From Rubrivirga sp. (GTDB lineage Bacteria > Bacteroidota > Rhodothermia > Rhodothermales > Rubricoccaceae), in contig JAAXJP010000152.1 of assembly GCA_012269805.1 (NCBI GenBank), positions 1 through 6,727 of the forward strand: DNA of 6,727 nucleotides, in the 5' to 3' direction. Below are positions 1 to 6,095 of this stretch, one piece after another; the first letter of the stretch is position 1, and every line of letters starts with the position of its first letter. Both the position numbers and the translations under genes were made by a program. The notes under the pieces were generated by a model, which saw only the letters and a list, made by a program, of their open reading frames with translations, made no database searches and had not been told where the DNA came from.

Positions 1-30
1 CCCTTGCCCCATGCCCCTTCCCCCGTGCCC
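1..30 (-). repeat. Degenerate 7-bp tandem repeat with G-quadruplex pattern, cut by window edge
   Basis: On the plus strand four successive heptamers can be read: CCCTTGC (1-7), CCCATGC (8-14), CCCTTCC (15-21) and CCCGTGC (22-28). They share the pattern CCCNTGC with one change in the third copy. On the minus strand, which is the sense strand of the preceding gene, this gives five G-runs of 3 to 5 bases separated by 2-3 bases, matching the usual intramolecular G-quadruplex pattern. The tract begins directly after the TAA at 31-33. An ATG on the minus strand at 12-10 sits inside the repeat and is not convincing as a gene start. The array may continue beyond the window. Any role in mRNA 3'-end formation or stability is inference. 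Confidence 0.6.
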
Positions 31-90
31 TTAGTTGCGGAGCGGCGTGTTGGTCGTGAGGATGCTCTGGATGCGGGCCTGCGTCTTCTA
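31..90 (-). other. fadN: In-frame C-terminal tail of fadN beyond a TAG codon
   Basis: The fadN open frame ends at a TAG on the minus strand (90-88), directly after the residues LLGE. The same frame then stays open for 18 codons, reading KTQARIQSILTTNTPLRN, and ends at a TAA (33-31). As I recall them, FadN proteins such as that of Bacillus subtilis end with a GE-x-K(S/T)QAR block and finish in PLRN. The TAG therefore sits at the single variable position inside a conserved tail. The simplest reading is a single-base nonsense change (for example GAG to TAG) or a sequencing error. Readthrough is possible but nothing here demonstrates it. The resemblance is from memory, not from an alignment I could run. 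Confidence 0.8.
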
Positions 91-2457
91 CTCGCCGAGG
101 AGGGAGAGGAACACCTCGCGCTCGAGCTCGAGGAGGTAGTCCTCGTGGACGAACGCCGGCTGCGTGAGGTCGCCGCCGGTCATCACCCACGCGAGCCTCT
201 GGCCGAGGTACTTGTCGTAGTCCGAGACGTAGTCGCCCTCGCGGAACTGGTGGAGCGCGGCGTCGAACTGGGCCCGGCCCGGCGCGCCGAGCACGTGGAC
301 GTTCGTGCGGACCGGCGGCGGGAGGTAGCCCTGCTCACTGAGGCGAACGACCTCCTGCTTGGCCACGTGGAACCGCCGCGCGTCGTTCATCACGATGATG
401 GCGTCGTCGCCGACGAAGTTCATCTCGCGGGCCTGCTGCGCGCTCTCGGCCACCTTCGCCATCGCGATCTGCTCGAAGTGCTGGCGGAGGACCGACTGGA
501 TCTCGTTGACGTAGTCGGAGCCGGCGAGCTCGGCGGCCTTGGCCGTCATCATCGTCGTGCCGGCGCCGCCCGGGATCAGGCCGACGCCGAGCTCGACGAG
601 GCCCATGTAGGTCTCGGCCGCCAGGACCGGGTGCGGACAGGCGATCGTCATCTCGCAGCCGCCGCCGAGCACGCGCTGGTGCGTGGTCACGACGACCGGC
701 TTCTCGGCGTAGCGGATCCGGAGGACGGCCCGCTGGAAGCTCTCGATAAACGGCTCGAGGTCGCTTACCGACCCCATCGCCATGGCCATCACGACCTCGC
801 CGAGGTTGGCGCCGACGGAGAAGTTGTTCCCCTCGTTGCCGATGATCATGCCGCGGAGGTCGCGGTCGTCCTCGACCGTCTGGATCGCCTCCATCAGCCC
901 GGAGATGACCTCCTGGCCGAGGCTGTTCGACTTGGACCGGAACTCGAAGAGGGCGACGCCGTCGCCGACGTCGAGGAGCGCGGCCTCGTCGTTGGCCCAG
1001 AGCGTGTTGTTCTCGTCCTCCTTGATGTAGGTCAGGCCCCACTCGTCGGCCGGGCGCGGGTCGTCCTGGTACTCGCCCGAGGCGGGCATCCAGACCTGCG
1101 GGATGCCGCGCTCGGTGTCGCGGTAGAAGCCCGCCTCGGGGACGCTGTCGACCCAGTCGGGCACGTCGACGCCGTCTTCTTTGAGGGCGTCGCGGACGGC
1201 GTCGATCCCGAGCGCGTCCCAGATCTGGTACGGGCCCATCTCCCAGCCGAAGCCCCACTGGAGCGCGCGGTCGATGTTCGAGGGCGAGTCCGAGATCTCG
1301 GGGGTCCGCCGGGCCGTGTAGCCGATGAGGTCGAGCGTCGTCTCGCGGAAAAACCCGCCGGCCTTGCCGTCGTCGGCCCAGAGCGCCTGGAGGCGGGCCG
1401 GGAGGTCGCCGGCCTTCTTGAAGGCCTTGACGTCGAAGCCCATCTCGCCAGGCTCCACGTACTCCATGGTCTCCGGGTCGAGCGACTTGATCGTCTTCCC
1501 CTCCTTCTTGTAGAACCCCTCCTTCGACTTCGCGCCGAGCCGCTTGAGGTCGACGAGCCGCTGGAGCACGTCCGGGACCTGGAACCGGTCGCGGGACTCG
1601 TCCTCCGGGATCGCGTCGTAGAGGTTGGCCGTGACGTGGCGGAGCGTGTCGAGCCCGACCACGTCGGCCGTGCGGAACGTCGCGCTCTTGGCGTGGCCGA
1701 TGAGCGTGCCCGTGAGCGCGTCGATCTCCTCGATCGAGAAGTCGCCTTTTTCGAACTGCTCGACGGCGCCGAGCATGGCGTACGTCCCGATCCGGTTGCC
1801 GATAAAGTTCGGCGTGTCCTTGGCGACCACGATCCCCTTACCCAGGTGGACGCGGGCGAAGCTCGTGACGCGGTCGACGACCTCCGGGTCGGTGTCCTCG
1901 GTCGGGATCACCTCGAACAGCTTGAGGTAGCGCGGCGGGTTGAAAAAGTGGGTCCCGAGAAAGCGCTGCTTGAACGCGTCCGACCGGCCCTCGGCGATCT
2001 GCGCGATCGGTAGGCCCGACGTGTTGGTCGAGATCACGGCGTCCTCGCGGGCCGCCGCCTCGATCCGCTCCATGACGGACTGCTTGATGTCCATCCGCTC
2101 GACCACGACCTCGATGACCCAGTCGGCCTCGGCGATCCGGTCGAAGTCGTCGTCGAAGTTGCCGAGCGCGATCCGGTCCTGGGCGTCCTTCGTCATGAAG
2201 GGGTCCGGCTTCATCCGGGTGGCGTCCTTGAAGGCGCCCTCGACGAGGTCGTTCTTTTTCCCCTCGCGGCCGATCGACTCGGGCGTGACGTCGAGGAGGA
2301 GCACGTCGAGGCCCGCGTTGGCGAGGTGGGCGGCGATCTGGCTGCCCATGACGCCGGCGCCGAGGACGGCGGCGGTCTTGAATGGCTTGTGGGCCCAGAA
2401 CGGCGTCTCGGCCGTGCCGGCGTCGGTGCCGTTGGAGGTCAGGGTCGGGGTTTCCAT
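88..2457 (-). CDS. fadN: FadN-type 3-hydroxyacyl-CoA dehydrogenase / enoyl-CoA hydratase, C-terminus truncated by TAG
   Basis: This bifunctional cytosolic enzyme hydrates 2-enoyl-CoA and then oxidises L-3-hydroxyacyl-CoA with NAD+ in beta-oxidation. The dehydrogenase comes first: a Rossmann motif GAGVMG at residues 33-38 and D56 ending the second strand. Catalytic H170 and E182 have the 12-residue spacing typical of the family, with S147 and N221 (DTPNFIGNRI) as supporting residues. The crotonase half covers about 490-690, with the oxyanion-hole region near FSVGANL (546-552) and both hydratase glutamates, E602 in GGGCE and E622 in MGLVE. This dehydrogenase-first order is that of Bacillus FadN, opposite to FadB/FadJ. 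The ATG at 2457 gives a polar lead of about 25 residues before the Rossmann fold. The frame is 789 residues to the TAG. With the tail beyond it (to position 31), it would be 808 codons plus TAA. It lies 56 bp downstream of the dehydrogenase gene, probably in the same operon. Confidence 0.93.
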   Translation of the reverse strand: METPTLTSNGTDAGTAETPFWAHKPFKTAAVLGAGVMGSQIAAHLANAGLDVLLLDVTPESIGREGKKNDLVEGAFKDATRMKPDPFMTKDAQDRIALGNFDDDFDRIAEADWVIEVVVERMDIKQSVMERIEAAAREDAVISTNTSGLPIAQIAEGRSDAFKQRFLGTHFFNPPRYLKLFEVIPTEDTDPEVVDRVTSFARVHLGKGIVVAKDTPNFIGNRIGTYAMLGAVEQFEKGDFSIEEIDALTGTLIGHAKSATFRTADVVGLDTLRHVTANLYDAIPEDESRDRFQVPDVLQRLVDLKRLGAKSKEGFYKKEGKTIKSLDPETMEYVEPGEMGFDVKAFKKAGDLPARLQALWADDGKAGGFFRETTLDLIGYTARRTPEISDSPSNIDRALQWGFGWEMGPYQIWDALGIDAVRDALKEDGVDVPDWVDSVPEAGFYRDTERGIPQVWMPASGEYQDDPRPADEWGLTYIKEDENNTLWANDEAALLDVGDGVALFEFRSKSNSLGQEVISGLMEAIQTVEDDRDLRGMIIGNEGNNFSVGANLGEVVMAMAMGSVSDLEPFIESFQRAVLRIRYAEKPVVVTTHQRVLGGGCEMTIACPHPVLAAETYMGLVELGVGLIPGGAGTTMMTAKAAELAGSDYVNEIQSVLRQHFEQIAMAKVAESAQQAREMNFVGDDAIIVMNDARRFHVAKQEVVRLSEQGYLPPPVRTNVHVLGAPGRAQFDAALHQFREGDYVSDYDKYLGQRLAWVMTGGDLTQPAFVHEDYLLELEREVFLSLLGE

Positions 2458-2513
2458 CGGGTCAGAGGAAGGGATCAGAGGAATCGGAGGGCCGGCGGCG
2501 CGGGCCGCGGGGG
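2458..2513 (-). promoter_or_regulatory. fadN leader: pyrimidine-rich, no Shine-Dalgarno, short direct repeat
   Basis: This is the 56-bp gap between the dehydrogenase stop and the fadN ATG. Read on the minus strand it is C/T-rich next to the start and has no GGAGG-like sequence. It contains a 9-bp direct repeat, TTCCTCTGA, at 2483-2475 and 2470-2462, offset by 13 bp. No promoter or terminator is evident, which fits co-transcription with the upstream gene. The repeat may be chance in such biased sequence. Confidence 0.35.
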
Positions 2514-3914
2514 CTAGACGAAGGCGCCGAGGCCGGTGACGTGGCGGCCGACGATGAGCGAGTTGATCTCGTTGGTGCCCTCGTACGAGTAGATGGCCTC
2601 CGTGTCGGCGAAGGCCCGGGCGACGTGGTTGTCGATGAGGATGCCATTGCCACCGTGGAGGTCGCGGGCGAGGGCCACCACGTCGCGGCAGCGGGCGGCC
2701 GTGTAGACCTTGGCGAGGCTGGCCTGCGCGTCGGTCATGACGCCGGCGTCCTGGAGCTGGCTCAGCCGGAGGCACATCGTCTGAAGCGCCGTCACGTTGC
2801 CGAGCATGTGGACCAGCTTGTCCTGTATAAGCTGGAACGAGGCGATGGGCTTGCCGAACTGGCCGCGCGTGGTCGCGTAGCGCAGGCTCCGCTCGTAGGC
2901 GCCCATCGCGCAGCCGACGGCCTGCCACGCGACGCCCGCCCGCGTCAGCTTCAGGACCTCGGCGACCTGGGCGAACGACTCGGCCTTCTGGAGGCGGTCG
3001 GACTCCGGCACGCGGCAGTCCTCCAGGGTGATGAGCCCGTTCTCGACGGCCCGCAGCGCGATCTTGCCGCGGATCTTCTCGACCGAGTAGCCCTCGTGCG
3101 TGTCGGGCTGGACCAAGAACCCCTTGACCTGGCCGTCGGCCTCGTCGCGGGCCCAGATCACGACGACGTCGGCGAACGTCGCGTTGCCGATCCACTTTTT
3201 CTGACCGTTGAGGACCCACTCGTCGCCCTCGCGCCGGGCCGTCGTCGTGACGCCGCCGGCGATGGCGCTGCCCACCTCGGGCTCGGTCAGGCCGAAGGCG
3301 CCGATCACGTCCCAGGCGCGCATCTTGGGGAGCCACTCGGCCTTCTGCTCGTCGCTCCCGCACACGAGGACCGACTGCATCGCGAGGCCGGAGTGGACGC
3401 CGAAGAACGTCGCCGTGCTCACGTCCACGCGGGCGATCTCCATCGTGAGGAGGCCCTCCATCACGGAGCCGTTGGGCTCGCGCGTCTCGAGGTCCTCGCC
3501 GTAGATGGCCGTGAGGAGGTCGAGCTTTCGGAAGCCCGGGACGAGCACGTCGAGCGGCGTCCGGTCGCCGAGCCACGCCTCGTTGATGACCGGCTCGACC
3601 TCGCTCTCCATGAACCGACGGAGCTCCGCCATCTTCTCCCGCTGGGCGCCCGAGATGAGGCCGTCGATGTCGAAAAAGTCGCCGTCCGGCGCGGGCGGCT
3701 CGTAGGCGCGTCGGCCAGAGGCGGCCTTTTCGAGCCCCTTGACGGAGGCCGCGACCGTCGCCTCGTCCATCTGGCCGAACGCCGCCGCGAGACGGTCGAG
3801 GTCGACGCCCGAGGCGGCGAGGGCCGCAAGCGCCTCCGGGGTGGCGGACGGCGCGTCGGCCGGGACGGAGGCGCCGTCGCCCGAGGCGCTGGGGGTCGAG
3901 ACGGAGGAGGCCAT
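2514..3914 (-). CDS. Acyl-CoA dehydrogenase, GCDH/ACX4-like branch
   Basis: A 466-residue FAD-dependent acyl-CoA dehydrogenase that would introduce the alpha,beta double bond of acyl-CoA and pass electrons to ETF, or to oxygen if it behaves as an oxidase. Visible motifs are AFGLTEPEVGS (206-216), NGQKKWIGNATFAD (236-249) in the middle beta domain, TRGQFGKP (349-356), HGGNGI (420-425) and YEGTNEI (444-450), where E445 is the expected catalytic base as in glutaryl-CoA dehydrogenase. The stretch MEIARVD (158-164) and the closing part GRHVTGLGAF resemble glutaryl-CoA dehydrogenase and the plant peroxisomal oxidase ACX4. The arginine that binds the glutaryl carboxylate in human GCDH (Arg94) aligns here with Ala169, so a monocarboxylic acyl-CoA substrate is more likely. 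The first 75 or so residues are an Ala/Ser-rich extension ahead of the catalytic domain. The ATG at 3914 was chosen because upstream in-frame sequence (open to 4079) reads as a non-coding leader. Confidence 0.92.
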   Translation of the reverse strand: MASSVSTPSASGDGASVPADAPSATPEALAALAASGVDLDRLAAAFGQMDEATVAASVKGLEKAASGRRAYEPPAPDGDFFDIDGLISGAQREKMAELRRFMESEVEPVINEAWLGDRTPLDVLVPGFRKLDLLTAIYGEDLETREPNGSVMEGLLTMEIARVDVSTATFFGVHSGLAMQSVLVCGSDEQKAEWLPKMRAWDVIGAFGLTEPEVGSAIAGGVTTTARREGDEWVLNGQKKWIGNATFADVVVIWARDEADGQVKGFLVQPDTHEGYSVEKIRGKIALRAVENGLITLEDCRVPESDRLQKAESFAQVAEVLKLTRAGVAWQAVGCAMGAYERSLRYATTRGQFGKPIASFQLIQDKLVHMLGNVTALQTMCLRLSQLQDAGVMTDAQASLAKVYTAARCRDVVALARDLHGGNGILIDNHVARAFADTEAIYSYEGTNEINSLIVGRHVTGLGAFV

Positions 3915-3939
3915 GGCGGGGAGGACGAGGGACGCGGGA

Positions 3940-3952
3940 TTAACACCGTTAA
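3940..3952. promoter_or_regulatory. TTAAC-N3-GTTAA palindrome upstream of the acyl-CoA dehydrogenase
   Basis: A perfect inverted repeat with 5-bp arms TTAAC and GTTAA around ACC, ending 26 bp upstream of the dehydrogenase ATG. It is the most AT-rich spot in a GC-rich gap, so it stands out from background. It could be an operator or part of a promoter. No second copy was seen in the other gaps, which weakens the operator reading. Confidence 0.3.
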
Positions 3953-3988
3953 GCGGCCCAGGTTCGCACGGCGGGCCGCCTTTCCGTT

Positions 3989-4009
3989 GGATGCCGCACG
4001 GCGGCACCC
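3989..4009. promoter_or_regulatory. 21-bp imperfect palindrome, candidate operator
   Basis: Arms TGCCGC (3992-3997) and GCGGCA (4001-4006) are perfect around ACG. After one mismatch (3991/4007) two more pairs form (GG at 3989-3990 with CC at 4008-4009), giving nine-base arms with one mismatch. The length is typical for dimeric TetR-type operators. A 10-bp part, CGCACGGCGG, recurs at 3965-3974, exactly 30 bp away and thus on roughly the same helix face. No T-run follows on the minus strand, so it is unlikely to be an intrinsic terminator. Function is inferred. Confidence 0.3.
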
Positions 4010-4014
4010 GTTCC

Positions 4015-4042
4015 ATTAAGACCGGGCTCACCTCCCTTCCAA
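4015..4042 (-). promoter_or_regulatory. Possible sigma70-like promoter for acyl-CoA dehydrogenase (and fadN)
   Basis: On the minus strand TTGGAA (4042-4037) is followed after 16 bp by CTTAAT (4020-4015). Each hexamer matches four of six bases of the classical -35 and -10 consensus. The expected start site would be near 4008, at the edge of the 21-bp palindrome. The Bacteroidota-type TAnnTTTG element is not present. Weak evidence based on motif matching only. Confidence 0.25.
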
Positions 4043-4055
4043 GACGGCCCCGCCC

Positions 4056-4074
4056 GCCTCGGCCCGGTCGAGGC
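4056..4074 (-). terminator. Weak hairpin 3' of the acyl-CoA synthetase
   Basis: A 6-bp perfect stem (GCCTCG with CGAGGC) around a 7-base loop lies about 65-80 bp downstream of the synthetase stop. It has no following T-run on the minus strand. It may help end the synthetase transcript or may be chance in GC-rich DNA. Confidence 0.18.
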
Positions 4075-4110
4075 CTCACAGACGTGGGGCGCCGACGCGT
4101 ACCGCCGACG

Positions 4111-4131
4111 CCCCGAGGCGGGGGAGCCCGC
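4111..4131 (-). terminator. GC-rich hairpins just after the acyl-CoA synthetase stop
   Basis: Two overlapping, mutually exclusive stems begin within about 15 bases of the synthetase stop: CCCCG-AGG-CGGGG (4111-4123) and GCGGG-GGAG-CCCGC (4118-4131). Neither is followed by a T-run, so a classical intrinsic terminator is not supported. A T-less terminator or an mRNA-stabilising end is possible. A 9-bp direct repeat CGCCGACGC (4090-4098 and 4103-4111) adjoins it. Confidence 0.25.
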
Positions 4132-4137
4132 GCCGCC

Positions 4138-6021
4138 CTACGCGACGACCGCCGCGCCGTTTCTCTTCGACACCGACGCCTGGTACATCCCGTTGATCGA
4201 GTCGGCGTACTCCTGGTTGACGGCGCCGCGCTTGACCTTCATGGTCGGCGTGAGGAGCTCGTTCTCGACCGTCATCAGCTCGGGCACGAGGCGGAAGCGC
4301 TGGACCTGGCTCCAGTGGTCCATCCCCGCGTTGGCCTCCCCGACGAGCCGCTCGAACTCGGCCTGGACCGTCGGGTCCTTGAGGAGCGCCTGGCCGGTCG
4401 CCGTCACGCCGTGCTGCTTGGCCCACACCGGCAGGGCCTCCATGTTCGGGAAGATGAGGGCCGTGCAGAACTTCTGGCTGTTGCCCACGACCACGGCCTG
4501 CTCGATGAGCGAGCTCTCCGTCAGCGCGTTCTCGATGGGCTGCGGGATGACGTACTTGCCCGTCGACAGCTTAAACAGGGCCTTCTTGCGGTCGGTGATC
4601 TTGAGGAACCCATCGGGCGTGAACTCGCCGATGTCGCCGGTGTGGAACCAGCCGTCGTCGTCGAGGACCTCGGCGGTCTTGTCGGGCATCTTGTAGTAGC
4701 CCTTCATGATGTGGGGCCCGCGCGAGAGGATCTCGCCGTCCTCGGCGATCGCCACCTCGACCCCCGCGATCGGGGGGCCGACGGTCCCGGCCCGGTTCTG
4801 GCCCGGCAGGTTGACCGTGATGACCGGGCTCGTCTCGGTCAGGCCGTAGCCCTGGTAGGCAGGGATGCCGAACGCCATGAACGAGCTGGCGAGGTCGGAC
4901 CGGAGCGCGGCGCCGCCGACGGCGACGGCCTTCACGCGCGTGAGGCCGAGCCGCTCGCGGAGCTTCGAGTAGACGAGCTTGTCGGCGATGGCGTACTTCC
5001 AGCCCGGGAGCCCGCCGTCCGGCCTCGAGACGTCGTACTGGCTGGCCAGGTCGAGCGCCCACGTCCCGATCTTGTGCTTGAGCCCGGTCGACTCGGCGAC
5101 GCCGAGCGAGACCTTGTCGTAGACCTTCTCGAGCACGCGCGGGACCGAGGCGAACATGGTCGGCTGGACCTCGGCGAGGTGGGCCACGATCTGGTCGGGG
5201 TTCGAGAAGAAGACGCTCTGGCCCCACGCGACGCTCGCGAACTGGAGCATCCGCGCGAAGATGTGCGTGAGCGGGAGGAACGTGACGACCTGCTCCTCCT
5301 GGTGGCCGAGGATGGAGATGCCCGTGAACGAGGCGTGGCTGTTCGACGAGATGTTCTCGTGGGTCAGCATGACGCCCTTCGGCTGGCCCGTCGTGCCGGA
5401 GGTGTAGATGAGCGTGGCGAGGTCGTCGGCCTCGATGAGGTCGCGGAGCTCGTCGGGCCGGTTCGGCGTCTCGGTCCGGACGCGCTTGCCCTCGGCGCGG
5501 AGCTCGTCGAGCGTCATCAGGCGGACGCCGTCGGGCAGCGTCACGCCGGCGCCGGAGCCCTGCGCGAGGACCACCAGCTTGACGTCCGGGACCTCGCCGG
5601 CCCAGCCGGCGAAGTTGGCCAGCATCTCCTCGTTCGTCACGAACATGGCCTTGGCCTCGCCGTGGTTCGTGACGTAGACGAGGTTCTCGGGCGCGTACGT
5701 CGTGTAGAGCGGGACGTTGACGATCCCCGCGATGAGCGTCCCGAAGTCGGCGAGGGCGAAGTAGAGGTCGCTGTCCATAAAGAACGCGGCGTGGTCGCCC
5801 CGCTCGAGGCCCGAGGCGAGGAGGCCGAGCGCGATCTCGTCGGCCGCGTCGCGGAACTCACCGTTCGACATCGTCATCCAGCCGCCGCCGGGCTGGGGCT
5901 GGTTGAACCCCTTCGGGTTGGGGTACTTCTCGACGGCGTCGTCGAGGAGTCGGGGGAGCGTGACGCCGAGGACGACCTGCCCGTCCGCGTCGGCGGGGGC
6001 GGTGTGGATCTGGAGGGCCAT
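4138..6021 (-). CDS. Long-chain acyl-CoA synthetase (AMP-forming fatty-acid:CoA ligase)
   Basis: A 627-residue enzyme of the ANL adenylating superfamily that activates long-chain fatty acids to acyl-CoA with ATP, supplying substrate to beta-oxidation. The P-loop is YTSGTTGQPKG (206-216). Further motifs are GYGLTETSP (391-399), GWFHTGD (457-463) with the ATP-ribose aspartate D463, DRKK (477-480) in the hinge to the small C-terminal domain, and TPTMKVKR (591-598), where K595 is the likely adenylation lysine. Segments such as LPLTHIFARMLQF (249-261) and the STGKYVIPQPIE block (486-497) point to the FAA1/FadD15-like long-chain group. No transmembrane segment or signal peptide is evident, so it is probably cytosolic or peripheral at the membrane. 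The ATG at 6021 was chosen because family-like sequence starts there. The frame is open upstream, but that part runs antisense-like through the regulator gene. The nearby TetR gene recalls the lcfA-fadR pairing in Bacillus. Confidence 0.95.
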   Translation of the reverse strand: MALQIHTAPADADGQVVLGVTLPRLLDDAVEKYPNPKGFNQPQPGGGWMTMSNGEFRDAADEIALGLLASGLERGDHAAFFMDSDLYFALADFGTLIAGIVNVPLYTTYAPENLVYVTNHGEAKAMFVTNEEMLANFAGWAGEVPDVKLVVLAQGSGAGVTLPDGVRLMTLDELRAEGKRVRTETPNRPDELRDLIEADDLATLIYTSGTTGQPKGVMLTHENISSNSHASFTGISILGHQEEQVVTFLPLTHIFARMLQFASVAWGQSVFFSNPDQIVAHLAEVQPTMFASVPRVLEKVYDKVSLGVAESTGLKHKIGTWALDLASQYDVSRPDGGLPGWKYAIADKLVYSKLRERLGLTRVKAVAVGGAALRSDLASSFMAFGIPAYQGYGLTETSPVITVNLPGQNRAGTVGPPIAGVEVAIAEDGEILSRGPHIMKGYYKMPDKTAEVLDDDGWFHTGDIGEFTPDGFLKITDRKKALFKLSTGKYVIPQPIENALTESSLIEQAVVVGNSQKFCTALIFPNMEALPVWAKQHGVTATGQALLKDPTVQAEFERLVGEANAGMDHWSQVQRFRLVPELMTVENELLTPTMKVKRGAVNQEYADSINGMYQASVSKRNGAAVVA

Positions 6022-6039
6022 GGGGCGAAGTCGGTGAGA

Positions 6040-6053
6040 CGGAAGGGCTTCCG
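6040..6053. promoter_or_regulatory. CGGAAG-N2-CTTCCG palindrome upstream of the synthetase
   Basis: A perfect inverted repeat with 6-bp arms and a 2-bp centre, ending 18 bp before the synthetase ATG. It could be an operator for the adjacent TetR-family protein or a small hairpin in the mRNA leader. No copy was seen elsewhere in the window's gaps. Confidence 0.3.
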
Positions 6054-6067
6054 CGTGAACGTACGAT

Positions 6068-6082
6068 GATCGCGAGGCGATC
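6068..6082. promoter_or_regulatory. GATCGC-N3-GCGATC palindrome between regulator and synthetase
   Basis: A perfect inverted repeat with 6-bp arms around GAG, in the middle of the 74-bp gap. Just downstream on the minus strand is TACGTTCA (6064-6057), a partial match to the TAnnTTTG promoter element of Bacteroidota-like bacteria, with no matching TTG upstream. The palindrome would lie just upstream of such an element, where a repressor could act. There is no T-run, so a terminator of the regulator transcript is less likely. Confidence 0.32.
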
Positions 6083-6095
6083 CGGTTTGTTCCGG

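Noticed and set aside
1..12. ATG on the minus strand at 12-10 with a G/A-rich stretch upstream, as the start of the next gene
   Set aside because: The G/A-rich stretch is part of the heptamer repeat, the spacing to the ATG is too short for a ribosome binding site, and only four codons are visible (M-G-Q-G), unlike a thiolase start.
88..90. TAG in fadN as pyrrolysine or a genome-wide reassigned codon
   Set aside because: The dehydrogenase, synthetase and regulator end with TAG where their families end, so TAG works as a stop here. FadN is not known to contain pyrrolysine, and a single-base nonsense change or sequencing error is simpler.
4..2013. Plus-strand open frame of 669 codons antisense to fadN
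   Set aside because: Its translation is a low-complexity run rich in Arg, Val, Asp, Glu and Leu with no domain motif. It mirrors the codon bias of fadN on the other strand, whereas fadN has clear catalytic motifs.
2458..3576. Continuous minus-strand frame that would fuse an Arg/Pro-rich N-terminal region to fadN
   Set aside because: The extension is an out-of-frame reading of the acyl-CoA dehydrogenase gene. FadN homology begins shortly after the ATG at 2457.
2382..4019. Plus-strand open frame of 545 codons antisense to the acyl-CoA dehydrogenase
   Set aside because: It spans the fadN start, the gap and the whole dehydrogenase gene, with shadow-like composition and no motif.
3739..6069. Plus-strand open frame of 776 codons antisense to the acyl-CoA synthetase
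   Set aside because: Same pattern: biased composition (many RD, VEL and GVR strings), no recognisable domain. It overlaps a well-supported synthetase and the intergenic region. High GC makes antisense frames long.
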